A stretch of DNA of 7,359 nucleotides from Campylobacteraceae bacterium. GTDB lineage: Bacteria > Campylobacterota > Campylobacteria > Campylobacterales > Sulfurovaceae. The DNA lies in NCBI GenBank assembly GCA_026995985.1, contig JALWNF010000037.1, positions 1 to 7,359 on the forward strand, read 5' to 3'. The position numbers were made by a program, and so were the translations under genes. Shown here one piece after another: positions 1 to 5,558 of this stretch (position 1 is its first letter; each line of letters opens with the position of its first letter). The notes beneath the pieces are model-generated. The model was given only the letters and a program-made list of their open reading frames with translations. It was not told the DNA's origin and ran no database searches.

Positions 1-23
1 AATTTTACCATATTAATTCTAAA

Positions 24-27
24 GGGG
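24..27 (+). promoter_or_regulatory. ribosome binding site of gapA
   Basis: The AAAGGGG tract at 21-27 ends 10 nt before the ATG at 38 and is the only purine-rich Shine-Dalgarno candidate upstream. Only 37 nt of upstream sequence are present. I cannot call a promoter, and it is possible that the transcript starts outside the window. Confidence 0.7.
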
Positions 28-37
28 TATATATAAC

Positions 38-1036
38 ATGGCTGTAAAAGTTGCAATCAACGGATTAGGACGAATAGGGAGATGTGTTGCTCGAATCATT
101 GCCGATAGAGATGATATTGAGCTAGTAGCAGTAAATGCTAGTGGAGCAGAGAATATTATTGAGTATGGGCTAAAGTATGACTCTGTTCATGGAAGAAGAG
201 AAGATGTATCAGTAAAAGATGGTTATGTAAATATTGGAGATACCAAAGCAAAACTATTTTCAGAGCGTGACCCTGCAAAAATTGACTTTGCTGGATGTGG
301 GGCACAGATTGTTTTAGAGTGTACAGGAGCATTTTTAACAAAAGAGTCTGTTCAACCCTACCTTGATAATGGTATTAAAAAAGTAATCTTCTCTGCTCCT
401 GCAAAAGATGACACTCCTACCTTTGTAATAGGTGCAAATGAGAATGACTATGCAGGTCAAGCTGTTGTATCTAATGCCTCTTGTACCACCAATGGTTTAG
501 CCCCTGTAGCTAAAGTTTTAGATGATGCCTTTGGTATTGAGTCTGGGCTTATGACTACTATTCATAGCTATACAGGTTCACAGCCTATTTTAGATGCAAA
601 ACACAAAAAAGACCCAAGAAAAGGTAGAAGTGGAGCTACTAACCTTGTACCAACAACCACAGGTGCAGCTAAAGCGATTGGAAAAGTTCTACCTAATCTA
701 GCAGGAAAGATAAATGGTCAAGCTATTCGTGTTCCTACCCCTGATGTCTCTATGGTTGACTTAACTGTAAATCTAAAAAGAGAGGTTACTGTAGAGGAGG
801 TACAACAAGCCTTTAAAGATGCAAGTGAAGGCTCTCACAAAGGTATATTGGGTGTTGATTTTGAGTATCGTGTCTCTCAAGACTTTGTAGGTGAAGAGCA
901 AAGTACAGTTGTAGCGATGGATACCATTCAAGTAATTGATGGAACAATGGTTAAAGTTCTCTCTTGGTATGACAATGAGTGGGGCTACTCGGCTCGTTTA
1001 GTAGATATGGCTGTTCATGTAGCAAAAGGAGCCTAA
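38..1036 (+). CDS. gapA: glyceraldehyde-3-phosphate dehydrogenase (type I, phosphorylating)
   Basis: Cytosolic enzyme that reversibly converts glyceraldehyde 3-phosphate, phosphate and NAD(P)+ to 1,3-bisphosphoglycerate. The 332-aa length is normal. The Rossmann motif INGLGRIGR is at residues 7-15. The catalytic SNASCTTN has its cysteine at residue 149, the base histidine is at 176 (TTIHSYTG), and the C-terminal WYDNEWGYS is at 310-318. The ATG at 38 starts the conserved [15 protein letters not shown] and has a good ribosome site. Where NAD-specific enzymes carry Asp32 this protein reads VNASG (33-36), and the usual Leu-Pro at 187-188 is Ala-Lys (LDAKHKK). In the literature, exchanges at these positions relax selectivity towards NADP, so a dual or NADP-preferring enzyme used in gluconeogenesis is possible (inference). 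It is the first gene of an apparent gap-pgk-tpiA operon, 1 nt before pgk. Confidence 0.97.
   Translation: MAVKVAINGLGRIGRCVARIIADRDDIELVAVNASGAENIIEYGLKYDSVHGRREDVSVKDGYVNIGDTKAKLFSERDPAKIDFAGCGAQIVLECTGAFLTKESVQPYLDNGIKKVIFSAPAKDDTPTFVIGANENDYAGQAVVSNASCTTNGLAPVAKVLDDAFGIESGLMTTIHSYTGSQPILDAKHKKDPRKGRSGATNLVPTTTGAAKAIGKVLPNLAGKINGQAIRVPTPDVSMVDLTVNLKREVTVEEVQQAFKDASEGSHKGILGVDFEYRVSQDFVGEEQSTVVAMDTIQVIDGTMVKVLSWYDNEWGYSARLVDMAVHVAKGA
1024..1031 (+). promoter_or_regulatory. ribosome binding site of pgk, inside the gapA 3' end
   Basis: AAAAGGAG lies within the last gapA codons, 6 nt before the GTG at 1038. It decides the GTG as the pgk start: no ATG lies nearby in frame, and translation from this GTG yields the family-typical N-terminus [20 protein letters not shown]. 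The gapA stop (1034-1036) lies between the two, so translation of pgk is probably coupled to that of gapA. Confidence 0.75.
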
Positions 1037-1037
1037 G

Positions 1038-2231
1038 GTGAGGACTATTAAAGATATTGATATTGATGGAAAAAGAGTATTTATTCGTTGTGACTTTAAT
1101 GTTCCAAAAGATGAAGATGGAAACATTACAGATGACAGAAGAATTCGTGGAGCATTGCAGACTATTCGCTACTGTTTAGACCGTGAGTGTAAAGTTATCT
1201 TAGCTTCACACTATGAGCGTCCTGAGCCTGGAAAATATGAGGAGAAGTTCTCACTTAAACCTGTAGCACAAAGACTCCATACTCTACTTAAACTAGCCGA
1301 TAACATTACTCTTGCTAAAGATGTCATAGGAGAAGATGCTAAAGCTAAAGCAAAGGCTCTTAGTGCTGGTGATGTTTTAGTTTTAGAGAATCTACGTTAT
1401 GAAGCTGGTGAGACCAAGAATGATATAGAGTTTGCTAAAGAGTTAGCCTCTATGGCTGATGTCTATATTAACGATGCATTTGGTGCTTGTCATAGAGCTC
1501 ATGCCTCTATTGATGCAATGGCTCGTCTATTTGACAAAGACCATAAAGCAGCAGGTTTTCTCCTTAACAAAGAGGTAACCTTTTTTGACAAAACTTTAAA
1601 GAATCCTATTCGACCATTTGTAGCAGTTGTTGGTGGTTCAAAGGTTTCAGGTAAACTTGAAGCTTTAAGACAACTAATTGACAAGGTAGATAAAATAATT
1701 ATTGGTGGGGGAATGGCATTTACATTCTTAAAAGCACAAGGGTATGAGATTGGTAACTCACTAGTAGAAGATGACCTACTAGATGAGGCACGAACAGTTA
1801 TGATTAAAGCTAGAAAAAAAGGTATAAAACTCTACCTACCTGTTGATGTAATTGTAGCTCCTGAGTTTTCAGAAAATACACCTGTTAAGTTTGTAACTTT
1901 TCAAGAGATTCCAAAGGGTTGGATGGGGCTAGATATTGGTCCTGCATCTTCTAGACTCTTTAGAGAGGTACTAGCAGATGCTCAAACTATTCTTTGGAAT
2001 GGGCCAATGGGTGTTTATGAGATGCAGAAGTTTGCAAAAGGAAGTATAAAGATGTCACATAATATCGCTGATACTCATGCAACAACCATTGTTGGTGGTG
2101 GAGATACAGCTGATGTTGCTCTTAGAGCTGGAGATGTTGATGAGATGACATTTGTAAGTACAGGCGGTGGAGCAAGTCTTAACCTCTTAGAGGGTAAAAC
2201 TCTTCCAGGAATAGAAGCACTAAAAGCATAA
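1038..2231 (+). CDS. pgk: phosphoglycerate kinase
   Basis: Cytosolic kinase that transfers phosphate between 1,3-bisphosphoglycerate and ADP, or the reverse during gluconeogenesis. The 397-aa length is that of full bacterial PGK. Visible motifs in order: RCDFNVP (17-23, substrate site), ASHYERP (56-62), [13 protein letters not shown] (145-157), GGSKVSGK (199-206, nucleotide domain), WNGPMGVYE (320-328), GGGDTAD (353-359) and STGGGAS (374-380). The usual ASHLGRP loop is ASHYERP here: the substrate-contacting His58 and Arg61 remain but Leu-Gly is replaced by Tyr-Glu. The start is GTG at 1038, one base after the gapA stop. Second gene of the apparent triose-phosphate operon, 30 nt before tpiA. 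Family identity is certain by motif; the effect of the loop change is unknown. Confidence 0.97.
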   Translation: MRTIKDIDIDGKRVFIRCDFNVPKDEDGNITDDRRIRGALQTIRYCLDRECKVILASHYERPEPGKYEEKFSLKPVAQRLHTLLKLADNITLAKDVIGEDAKAKAKALSAGDVLVLENLRYEAGETKNDIEFAKELASMADVYINDAFGACHRAHASIDAMARLFDKDHKAAGFLLNKEVTFFDKTLKNPIRPFVAVVGGSKVSGKLEALRQLIDKVDKIIIGGGMAFTFLKAQGYEIGNSLVEDDLLDEARTVMIKARKKGIKLYLPVDVIVAPEFSENTPVKFVTFQEIPKGWMGLDIGPASSRLFREVLADAQTILWNGPMGVYEMQKFAKGSIKMSHNIADTHATTIVGGGDTADVALRAGDVDEMTFVSTGGGASLNLLEGKTLPGIEALKA

Positions 2232-2261
2232 CTATTAAAAATATAAAAAAAAGGGAGTTAA

Positions 2262-2957
2262 ATGATATACATAGCAAATTTTAAAACCAATCATACAAGA
2301 GAGACAACTAGAGAGTATTTAACAAAACTCCAACTTCAACTATTTAAGAAAAGACCAAATGACAAAGTCTATGTCTTTCCACCGCTGACAGCACTAGATG
2401 ACTACCAAAGTAGCGATGTAACTATTGGAGTACAAAATGCTTATCCTATTAAAAATGGTGCCGTAACAGGAGAGGTTGGATTAGAGCAAATTGCAGAGTT
2501 TAATATAAAAACTATTCTTATTGGTCACTCAGAGAGACGTGAAATTTTAGGTGAGACACAAAAAAAGATAGCTGAAAAATTCAACTTTTTTAAAGAGCAA
2601 GATTTTGAGATTATCTACTGTATTGGAGAGTCTTTAGAGATACGAGAAAAAGGAGTTGATGCTGTTATAGAGCATCTAGTCTCACAATTTGAGGGAATTG
2701 ATACCTCTTATGAGAATTTTATGATAGCTTATGAGCCTATTTGGGCAATAGGTACAGGAAGAACAGCTTCAGTTGAAGAGATTACACAAACACATAATGC
2801 TCTTAAAAAGGTAGTTGACAAACCTATACTATATGGTGGCTCTGTAAATAGTTCAAATATTAAAGAGATAGCCCAAATCGAAAATGTAGATGGTGTTTTA
2901 GTGGGTGGTGCTTCGCTTAAAACAGATACCTTCTTAGAGTTAATTTTACATTCATAA
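2262..2957 (+). CDS. tpiA: triose-phosphate isomerase
   Basis: Cytosolic (beta/alpha)8 enzyme interconverting dihydroxyacetone phosphate and glyceraldehyde 3-phosphate. At 231 aa it is shorter than the ~250 aa of most bacterial enzymes but matches the short form I know from Campylobacterota. The substrate-binding N-terminus is ANFKTN (5-10; Asn6 and Lys8 are the usual Asn/Lys pair) instead of GNWKMN. The catalytic histidine is in GHSERRE (88-94, His89). The catalytic glutamate is in AYEPIWAIGTG (156-166, Glu158), which runs into flexible loop 6. YGGSVN (191-196) and GGASL (215-219) bind the phosphate. The ATG follows AAGGGAG at 2251-2257. Last gene of the cluster. In Campylobacter fabI follows tpiA, whereas here the accessory segment begins straight after the stop codon. 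Confidence 0.96.
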   Translation: MIYIANFKTNHTRETTREYLTKLQLQLFKKRPNDKVYVFPPLTALDDYQSSDVTIGVQNAYPIKNGAVTGEVGLEQIAEFNIKTILIGHSERREILGETQKKIAEKFNFFKEQDFEIIYCIGESLEIREKGVDAVIEHLVSQFEGIDTSYENFMIAYEPIWAIGTGRTASVEEITQTHNALKKVVDKPILYGGSVNSSNIKEIAQIENVDGVLVGGASLKTDTFLELILHS

Positions 2958-2976
2958 CTCGTAGGGTGCAAGAGCA

Positions 2977-3011
2977 ACAATGACGGCAAATGCTCATTGC
3001 CAACCCAAACT
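2977..3011. repeat. left direct repeat, main block (attL-like)
   Basis: 35 nt match positions 5232-5266 in the same orientation with one difference (C at 3004, T at 5259). After the MITE-like element the similarity resumes at 3414-3437 against 5269-5292, with two differences in 24 nt. Together the repeats bracket the ATPase/nuclease pair. The block contains an imperfect hairpin (GGCAAATG / CATTGCC, 2985-3001). Confidence 0.8.
3007..3011. repeat. target site duplication AAACT, left copy
   Basis: AAACT directly precedes the left terminal inverted repeat and recurs directly after the right one at 3404-3408. The undisturbed relative of this site (5262-5266) has a single AAACT at the equivalent position, which supports a true 5-bp duplication on insertion. 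Confidence 0.7.
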
Positions 3012-3026
3012 CCCATGTTTATCACT
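3012..3026 (+). repeat. left terminal inverted repeat
   Basis: CCCATGTTTATCACT, the exact reverse complement of 3389-3403. Confidence 0.8.
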
Positions 3027-3045
3027 AAAGCAAAATCCTAAAATT

Positions 3046-3069
3046 AAAAGCCCTAAATTTCGGGCTTTT
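3046..3069. terminator. terminator-like hairpin inside the MITE-like element
   Basis: AAAAGCCC (3046-3053) pairs perfectly with GGGCTTTT (3062-3069) around an 8-nt loop. The stem ends in four T on either strand, so it could act in both directions. It is the first convincing terminator after the tpiA stop, 89 nt downstream, and could end the gap-pgk-tpiA transcript. It also lies downstream of the nuclease gene on the other strand. No better terminator is visible between 2958 and 3045. Confidence 0.6.
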
Positions 3070-3301
3070 GGATGTAAAAAATACATTATTTTATAGAAAT
3101 GTAGTGACAACGTATAATAAAACTTATTATTTATCATAGGTTATAATAGTGTATTTTCATATTTCTTTTGTTAAATAACTATTGTAATTCACGATAAATT
3201 GAAGATTTATCAAAAAAAATGTAAATATTTTTTAAATTTCAATATATTTATATAGAAAATTGCTTAAAAGAAGAGTTGTATAAGATTTTTTTAAGCCGTT
3301 T

Positions 3302-3323
3302 AAAGCCCTATATTTAGGGATTT
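3302..3323. repeat. second hairpin in the MITE-like element
   Basis: CCCTA (3306-3310) and TAGGG (3315-3319) pair around TATT, extended by AAA/TTT beyond one mismatch. Its left arm AAAGCCCTA resembles the left arm of the hairpin at 3046-3069, so the two sub-terminal hairpins near opposite ends of the element may be related. It lacks a strong T tract. Confidence 0.4.
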
Positions 3324-3388
3324 AAGTTTTCACTACAGAACATTTTTTTTTGAAGAAATGCCTAAAAATAGGAATTTCAAGACTCTCA

Positions 3389-3403
3389 AGTGATAAACAT
3401 GGG
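3389..3403 (-). repeat. right terminal inverted repeat
   Basis: AGTGATAAACATGGG, the exact reverse complement of 3012-3026, followed at once by the second AAACT. Confidence 0.8.
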
Positions 3404-3408
3404 AAACT
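3404..3408. repeat. target site duplication AAACT, right copy
   Basis: Second copy of the 5 bases at 3007-3011. Similarity to the 108-aa gene end resumes 5 bases further on, at 3414. Confidence 0.7.
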
Positions 3409-3464
3409 ATAACAAGTAGATAAAATAGCATAGTTACAAATCCTAATATTATTTTATCTAAGTG

Positions 3465-3971
3465 TTAATTAAACTCTTTTTGGCAACCATCAAAAAGTTG
3501 AGTATCTAACTCCTCTTCAAATTCTAAAATTTTATCAGAAGTTGAAGCTCTAGGAGGGTATTCAGGGTTCATTCCAATACATAAATAAGCTTCTATCTTT
3601 TTATCTATATCAAACTTTTCTCTAAATATTTTAATGGTTGATTTTAACTGATTAATAGCTGTTTTTTTATTAGATTTTCTCTGTTTAAACTTACAAGCTT
3701 TTATCTCTATAAAACAGATAGTATCTTTATCAAATACAACACAATCACACTTTTTAAATCTATCACTATCAAAAAATAAACACTTATCTACAGCTAAAAA
3801 AGTTATCTCTTTTTCTAAACTATTAACAACTTTAAATTGACCATACTCTGTAGAAATATAACATCTCTTTTCCTCTTCACAATCATAAATTTCAAACTCT
3901 TTTTGAGTTAATATTTCCATACAATTATTAGATTCTATATTAGGAAAAGCTGTTTTTAGCCTATTTTGCAT
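3465..3971 (-). CDS. PD-(D/E)XK nuclease-like protein, partner of the AAA ATPase
   Basis: 168 aa, no signal peptide or membrane segment; I do not recognise it as a named family. The centre reads KKCDCVVFDKDTICFIEIKACK (as two parts around 74-93): Asp76, then 12 residues, then Glu89-Ile-Lys91 on two hydrophobic strands. This is the core layout of PD-(D/E)XK nucleases. About 17 residues on, INQLKSTIKIF (106-116) fits the helix that carries a Gln in many such enzymes. Cleavage of DNA or RNA is therefore an inference from one motif. The ATG at 3971 lies inside the end of the ATPase gene (11-nt overlap, different frame), so the two products are made together and probably act as a complex, with the ATPase sensing and this protein as effector. 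Base composition is A+T-rich like its partner and unlike the flanking genes. Alternative: a non-catalytic accessory protein. Confidence 0.6.
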   Translation of the reverse strand: MQNRLKTAFPNIESNNCMEILTQKEFEIYDCEEEKRCYISTEYGQFKVVNSLEKEITFLAVDKCLFFDSDRFKKCDCVVFDKDTICFIEIKACKFKQRKSNKKTAINQLKSTIKIFREKFDIDKKIEAYLCIGMNPEYPPRASTSDKILEFEEELDTQLFDGCQKEFN

Positions 3972-5151
3972 ATTTAAACTCTCTATAGATTTGCATTAAA
4001 TCATCAAATTCTCCTGTAATCTCTTCACTAATATCATCTATTTTGTTATCACTTATTAAGCCTCGTTTACTCACTATATTTTTAGCTATACCATCTTCTA
4101 AATAGTATGCTGAAAACTCACTTGGATTTATCCATTGTTCCTCTTTTATCAGCTCTTTTACTTGCTCTTTTGTCTCAGTACTCATTTGAGCTACTTTGTA
4201 TGCCATTATTAAATTATTTAAGGTGCTTAAAACATAGGGACTATGGGTCATCATAAACAGACTATTATCATTTGATACTTGCTCTATAATATATTTAATC
4301 GTCTCAGCTTGTGCTTTTGGAAAAAGATTTTGTTCAGGCTCTTCAATAATAATTGAATGATGTCTATTTGCAAAATATTTAACAGTTAAATAGAGTGGTA
4401 AAGCAGACTGAATGCCACTTGAACTAAACTCTAATGGTAAATAATCTTTATCATTAAAATAGACTTTATGTCTATCTAGCCCATCTCCATTTACATACTT
4501 TACATTTAAAAACTCTAACTCTTTTAATTCATTTCCTGCTTTTTCAAAGTCACTTGAGAATTGAAGTAAAAATTTAGGTAATGGAACTTCAGCAACTAAT
4601 AATGTTGTAAGAGATTTATTGAATAGAGATATTAAATTTCTTTCAGCTGGAATATATTTTGAAATAAATTCATGAGAGTATTTAGAGTCTTCTTTGACTT
4701 CTTTTAAAATATTTAAAATATATTGGCTACCATACTCTTCTACTATTTCATTTTCTAATATTTTTTTCTCTAACTCTTCATATGGCATTATATTTTTAAG
4801 ATTTTTTATAGCAGAATATAAAGATTTCTTCTCTTTTTCAAGATTTTTCAATTCAGATGTAACTTCTTTACGTTCTTTTGAAAAAAATATTTTCTTCTCT
4901 TTTAAACTAAATAATAATTTATCTTCATAATATTCAATAATGGAATTATTTGTAATATAGCTAATATTATATTCATTAAAACTTTTAAAAATTTTCTTTT
5001 CATCTGTTGAAGATAAGTCGAAAATAACTGTAATCAGTTTAGCCAAGACACTCTTCCCACTACCATTCTCCCCAATAAAAAGATTAATCCTATTAAGCTC
5101 AATATCGACATCTTTTAGTGGTCCAAAGTTTTTGACAATTAATCTACTCAT
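3961..5151 (-). CDS. AAA_15/ABC-type ATPase of a probable two-gene defence module
   Basis: 396-aa soluble ATPase of the SMC/OLD-like class. In order: MSRLIVKNFGPLKDVDIEL opens the fold; Walker A is GENGSGKS (27-34, Lys33); a lysine/glutamate-rich, probably coiled-coil stretch is at 85-135; YIPAERNLISL (167-177) is a motif common in AAA_15 proteins; a signature-like SSSGIQSALPL (243-253) follows; Walker B is SIIIEEPEQNLFP (266-278); the H-loop is MTHSPYVLSTL (301-311). The tail (INPSEFSAYYL to EFDDLMQIY) is typical of AAA_15 proteins. There is no TOPRIM domain, so it is not an OLD or Gabija-type nuclease itself. The ATG at 5151 is preceded by GAGG (5161-5164) and a -10 box. It overlaps the nuclease-like gene by 11 nt. 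Such ATPase-plus-nuclease pairs often act against phages (inference); the exact system is not one I can name. Confidence 0.85.
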   Translation of the reverse strand: MSRLIVKNFGPLKDVDIELNRINLFIGENGSGKSVLAKLITVIFDLSSTDEKKIFKSFNEYNISYITNNSIIEYYEDKLLFSLKEKKIFFSKERKEVTSELKNLEKEKKSLYSAIKNLKNIMPYEELEKKILENEIVEEYGSQYILNILKEVKEDSKYSHEFISKYIPAERNLISLFNKSLTTLLVAEVPLPKFLLQFSSDFEKAGNELKELEFLNVKYVNGDGLDRHKVYFNDKDYLPLEFSSSGIQSALPLYLTVKYFANRHHSIIIEEPEQNLFPKAQAETIKYIIEQVSNDNSLFMMTHSPYVLSTLNNLIMAYKVAQMSTETKEQVKELIKEEQWINPSEFSAYYLEDGIAKNIVSKRGLISDNKIDDISEEITGEFDDLMQIYREFKYAK

Positions 5152-5160
5152 AATGCTTTA

Positions 5161-5164
5161 CCTC
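5161..5164 (-). promoter_or_regulatory. ribosome binding site of the AAA ATPase gene
   Basis: GAGG on the - strand, 9 nt before the ATG at 5151. It supports that start, which also gives the normal N-terminus of the fold. Confidence 0.6.
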
Positions 5165-5181
5165 ATTTTTTAATTAAGTAT

Positions 5182-5216
5182 ATTATAACCTGAGTTATTC
5201 ATCTTTTGTTGAACAA
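5182..5216 (-). promoter_or_regulatory. candidate promoter of the ATPase/nuclease operon with a small palindrome
   Basis: A perfect TATAAT (- strand, 5187 to 5182) lies 30 nt before the start codon. No good TTGACA-like box sits at 17 nt, which is usual for Campylobacterota sigma-70 promoters. The 11-bp palindrome TTGTTCAACAA (5206-5216) covers the -35 zone and could be an operator. No terminator separates the operon from argS and the 108-aa gene upstream, so read-through transcription is also possible. Confidence 0.45.
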
Positions 5217-5229
5217 TTTGCAAAATACT

Positions 5230-5556
5230 CTACAATGACGGCAAATGCTCATTGCCAATCCAAACTAAAAGTAGATAAAACAGCATCGTTACCAAAGGTG
5301 CAACCAATGCTAACCAAATAAACTTGCCTCTTAATGCATAATAGATTGTTGCCCCATATCCAACAACAACTGCTACAATATGAGTTAAAAAGAGAGGAGT
5401 AATAGAACGCATAACATTACCTACAATAGATAGAGTAACCACAGCTAAGAATAGAGCCAAAGAGATAACTGCTTTTTTAACATCTCTATCTCTTCTAAAT
5501 ACAATATAGATAATAGCTACAACACTTAATGGCAATAGAACTACTAAAAACTTCAT
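5230..5556 (-). CDS. small four-helix membrane protein of unknown function
   Basis: 108 aa; I do not recognise the family. It shows four hydrophobic segments (about 2-20, 29-49, 54-75, 79-101), separated by short charged loops such as RRDRDVKK (21-28) and RGK (76-78), so it is an integral inner-membrane protein. By the positive-inside rule both the 21-28 and 76-78 loops would be cytoplasmic, which puts both ends outside (inference). It starts 2 nt after the argS stop with no strong ribosome site, implying translational coupling to argS, although nothing suggests a shared function. Its last ~60 nt form the right direct repeat, and similarity to the left copy ends exactly at its TAG. The C-terminal GNEHLPSL may therefore have been altered by the event that placed the accessory genes here. 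Confidence 0.8.
   Translation of the reverse strand: MKFLVVLLPLSVVAIIYIVFRRDRDVKKAVISLALFLAVVTLSIVGNVMRSITPLFLTHIVAVVVGYGATIYYALRGKFIWLALVAPLVTMLFYLLLVWIGNEHLPSL
5232..5292. repeat. right direct repeat (attR-like)
   Basis: Matches 2977-3011 (34 of 35) and 3414-3437 (22 of 24) in the same orientation, with a 3-nt length difference between the blocks. It lies entirely within the 3' end of the 108-aa gene. The 5' limit of similarity is the last base of the stop codon complement (5232). It defines the other edge of the ~1.8-kb ATPase/nuclease segment. Confidence 0.75.
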
Positions 5557-5558
5557 AG

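Larger units (their letters stand above)
3012..3403. mobile_element. MITE-like non-autonomous element, 392 bp
   Basis: The ends are a perfect 15-bp inverted repeat, CCCATGTTTATCACT (3012-3026) and its complement (3389-3403), flanked on both sides by AAACT. The interior is very A+T-rich and has no open reading frame of note in any frame, so no transposase is encoded. It holds three hairpins: 3046-3069, 3193-3211 and 3302-3323. An uninterrupted version of the target exists in the same window (5232-5292), which sets the borders to the base. I cannot assign an insertion-sequence family from the ends; a full-length parent would have to be elsewhere in the genome. This element accounts for most of the ~500-base gap between tpiA and the nuclease gene. 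Confidence 0.75.
2977..3440 (-). pseudogene. 3' fragment of a copy of the 108-aa membrane-protein gene, split by a MITE-like element
   Basis: Read on the - strand with the 392-bp insert and one AAACT copy removed, this stretch encodes VTMLFYLLVIVWVGNEHLPSL. The 108-aa protein ends VTMLFYLLLVWIGNEHLPSL, so this is the end of the same gene with one extra codon and few changes. No start and no upstream part exist: similarity stops near 3440. Unlike the intact gene it has no stop after PSL but reads on (LLLHPTSYE...) into the antisense of tpiA, so it is a dead remnant and not a gene. It forms the left direct repeat of the accessory segment. Confidence 0.7.

Noticed and set aside
156..341. 61-aa antisense frame in gapA
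   Set aside because: Shadow of gapA with low-complexity composition and no ribosome site; the same applies to antisense frames at 1499-1684, 4694-4930 and 6955-7149.
2729..3025. 98-aa reading frame antisense to tpiA, including GNEHLPSLLLLHPTSYE
   Set aside because: Over two thirds overlaps the tpiA coding region in antisense; its start lies in the MITE end. The only meaningful part is the gene-end fragment, which is listed as a pseudogene.
3085..3085. Short ~30-aa frame on the - strand starting inside the MITE-like element near 3085
   Set aside because: It runs through the hairpin and terminal repeat, has no ribosome site and no recognisable features.
3113..3147. Two TATAAT boxes (3113-3118 and 3142-3147) as promoters in the element
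   Set aside because: Very A+T-rich DNA; no -35 boxes, and no gene downstream on that strand before the oppositely oriented cargo.
3193..3211. Hairpin GATAAAT-TGAAG-ATTTATC as a terminator
   Set aside because: Weak A+T stem followed by A, not T, on the + strand and no T tract after it on the - strand.
3418..3459. 10-bp inverted repeat AGATAAAATA / TATTTTATCT just after the nuclease gene as its terminator
   Set aside because: All A-T stem apart from two pairs, a 22-nt loop and no T tract on the - strand; half of it belongs to the duplicated gene end.
3461..5160. PARIS, Gabija, Septu or OLD system as the name for the pair
   Set aside because: No TOPRIM or HNH motif in either protein, no helicase partner, and the effector length and motif do not fit those systems.
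2958..5232. tRNA gene as integration site, CRISPR array or toxin-antitoxin pair
   Set aside because: No cloverleaf-like sequence, no regularly spaced repeats, and the ATPase is far larger than a toxin or antitoxin.
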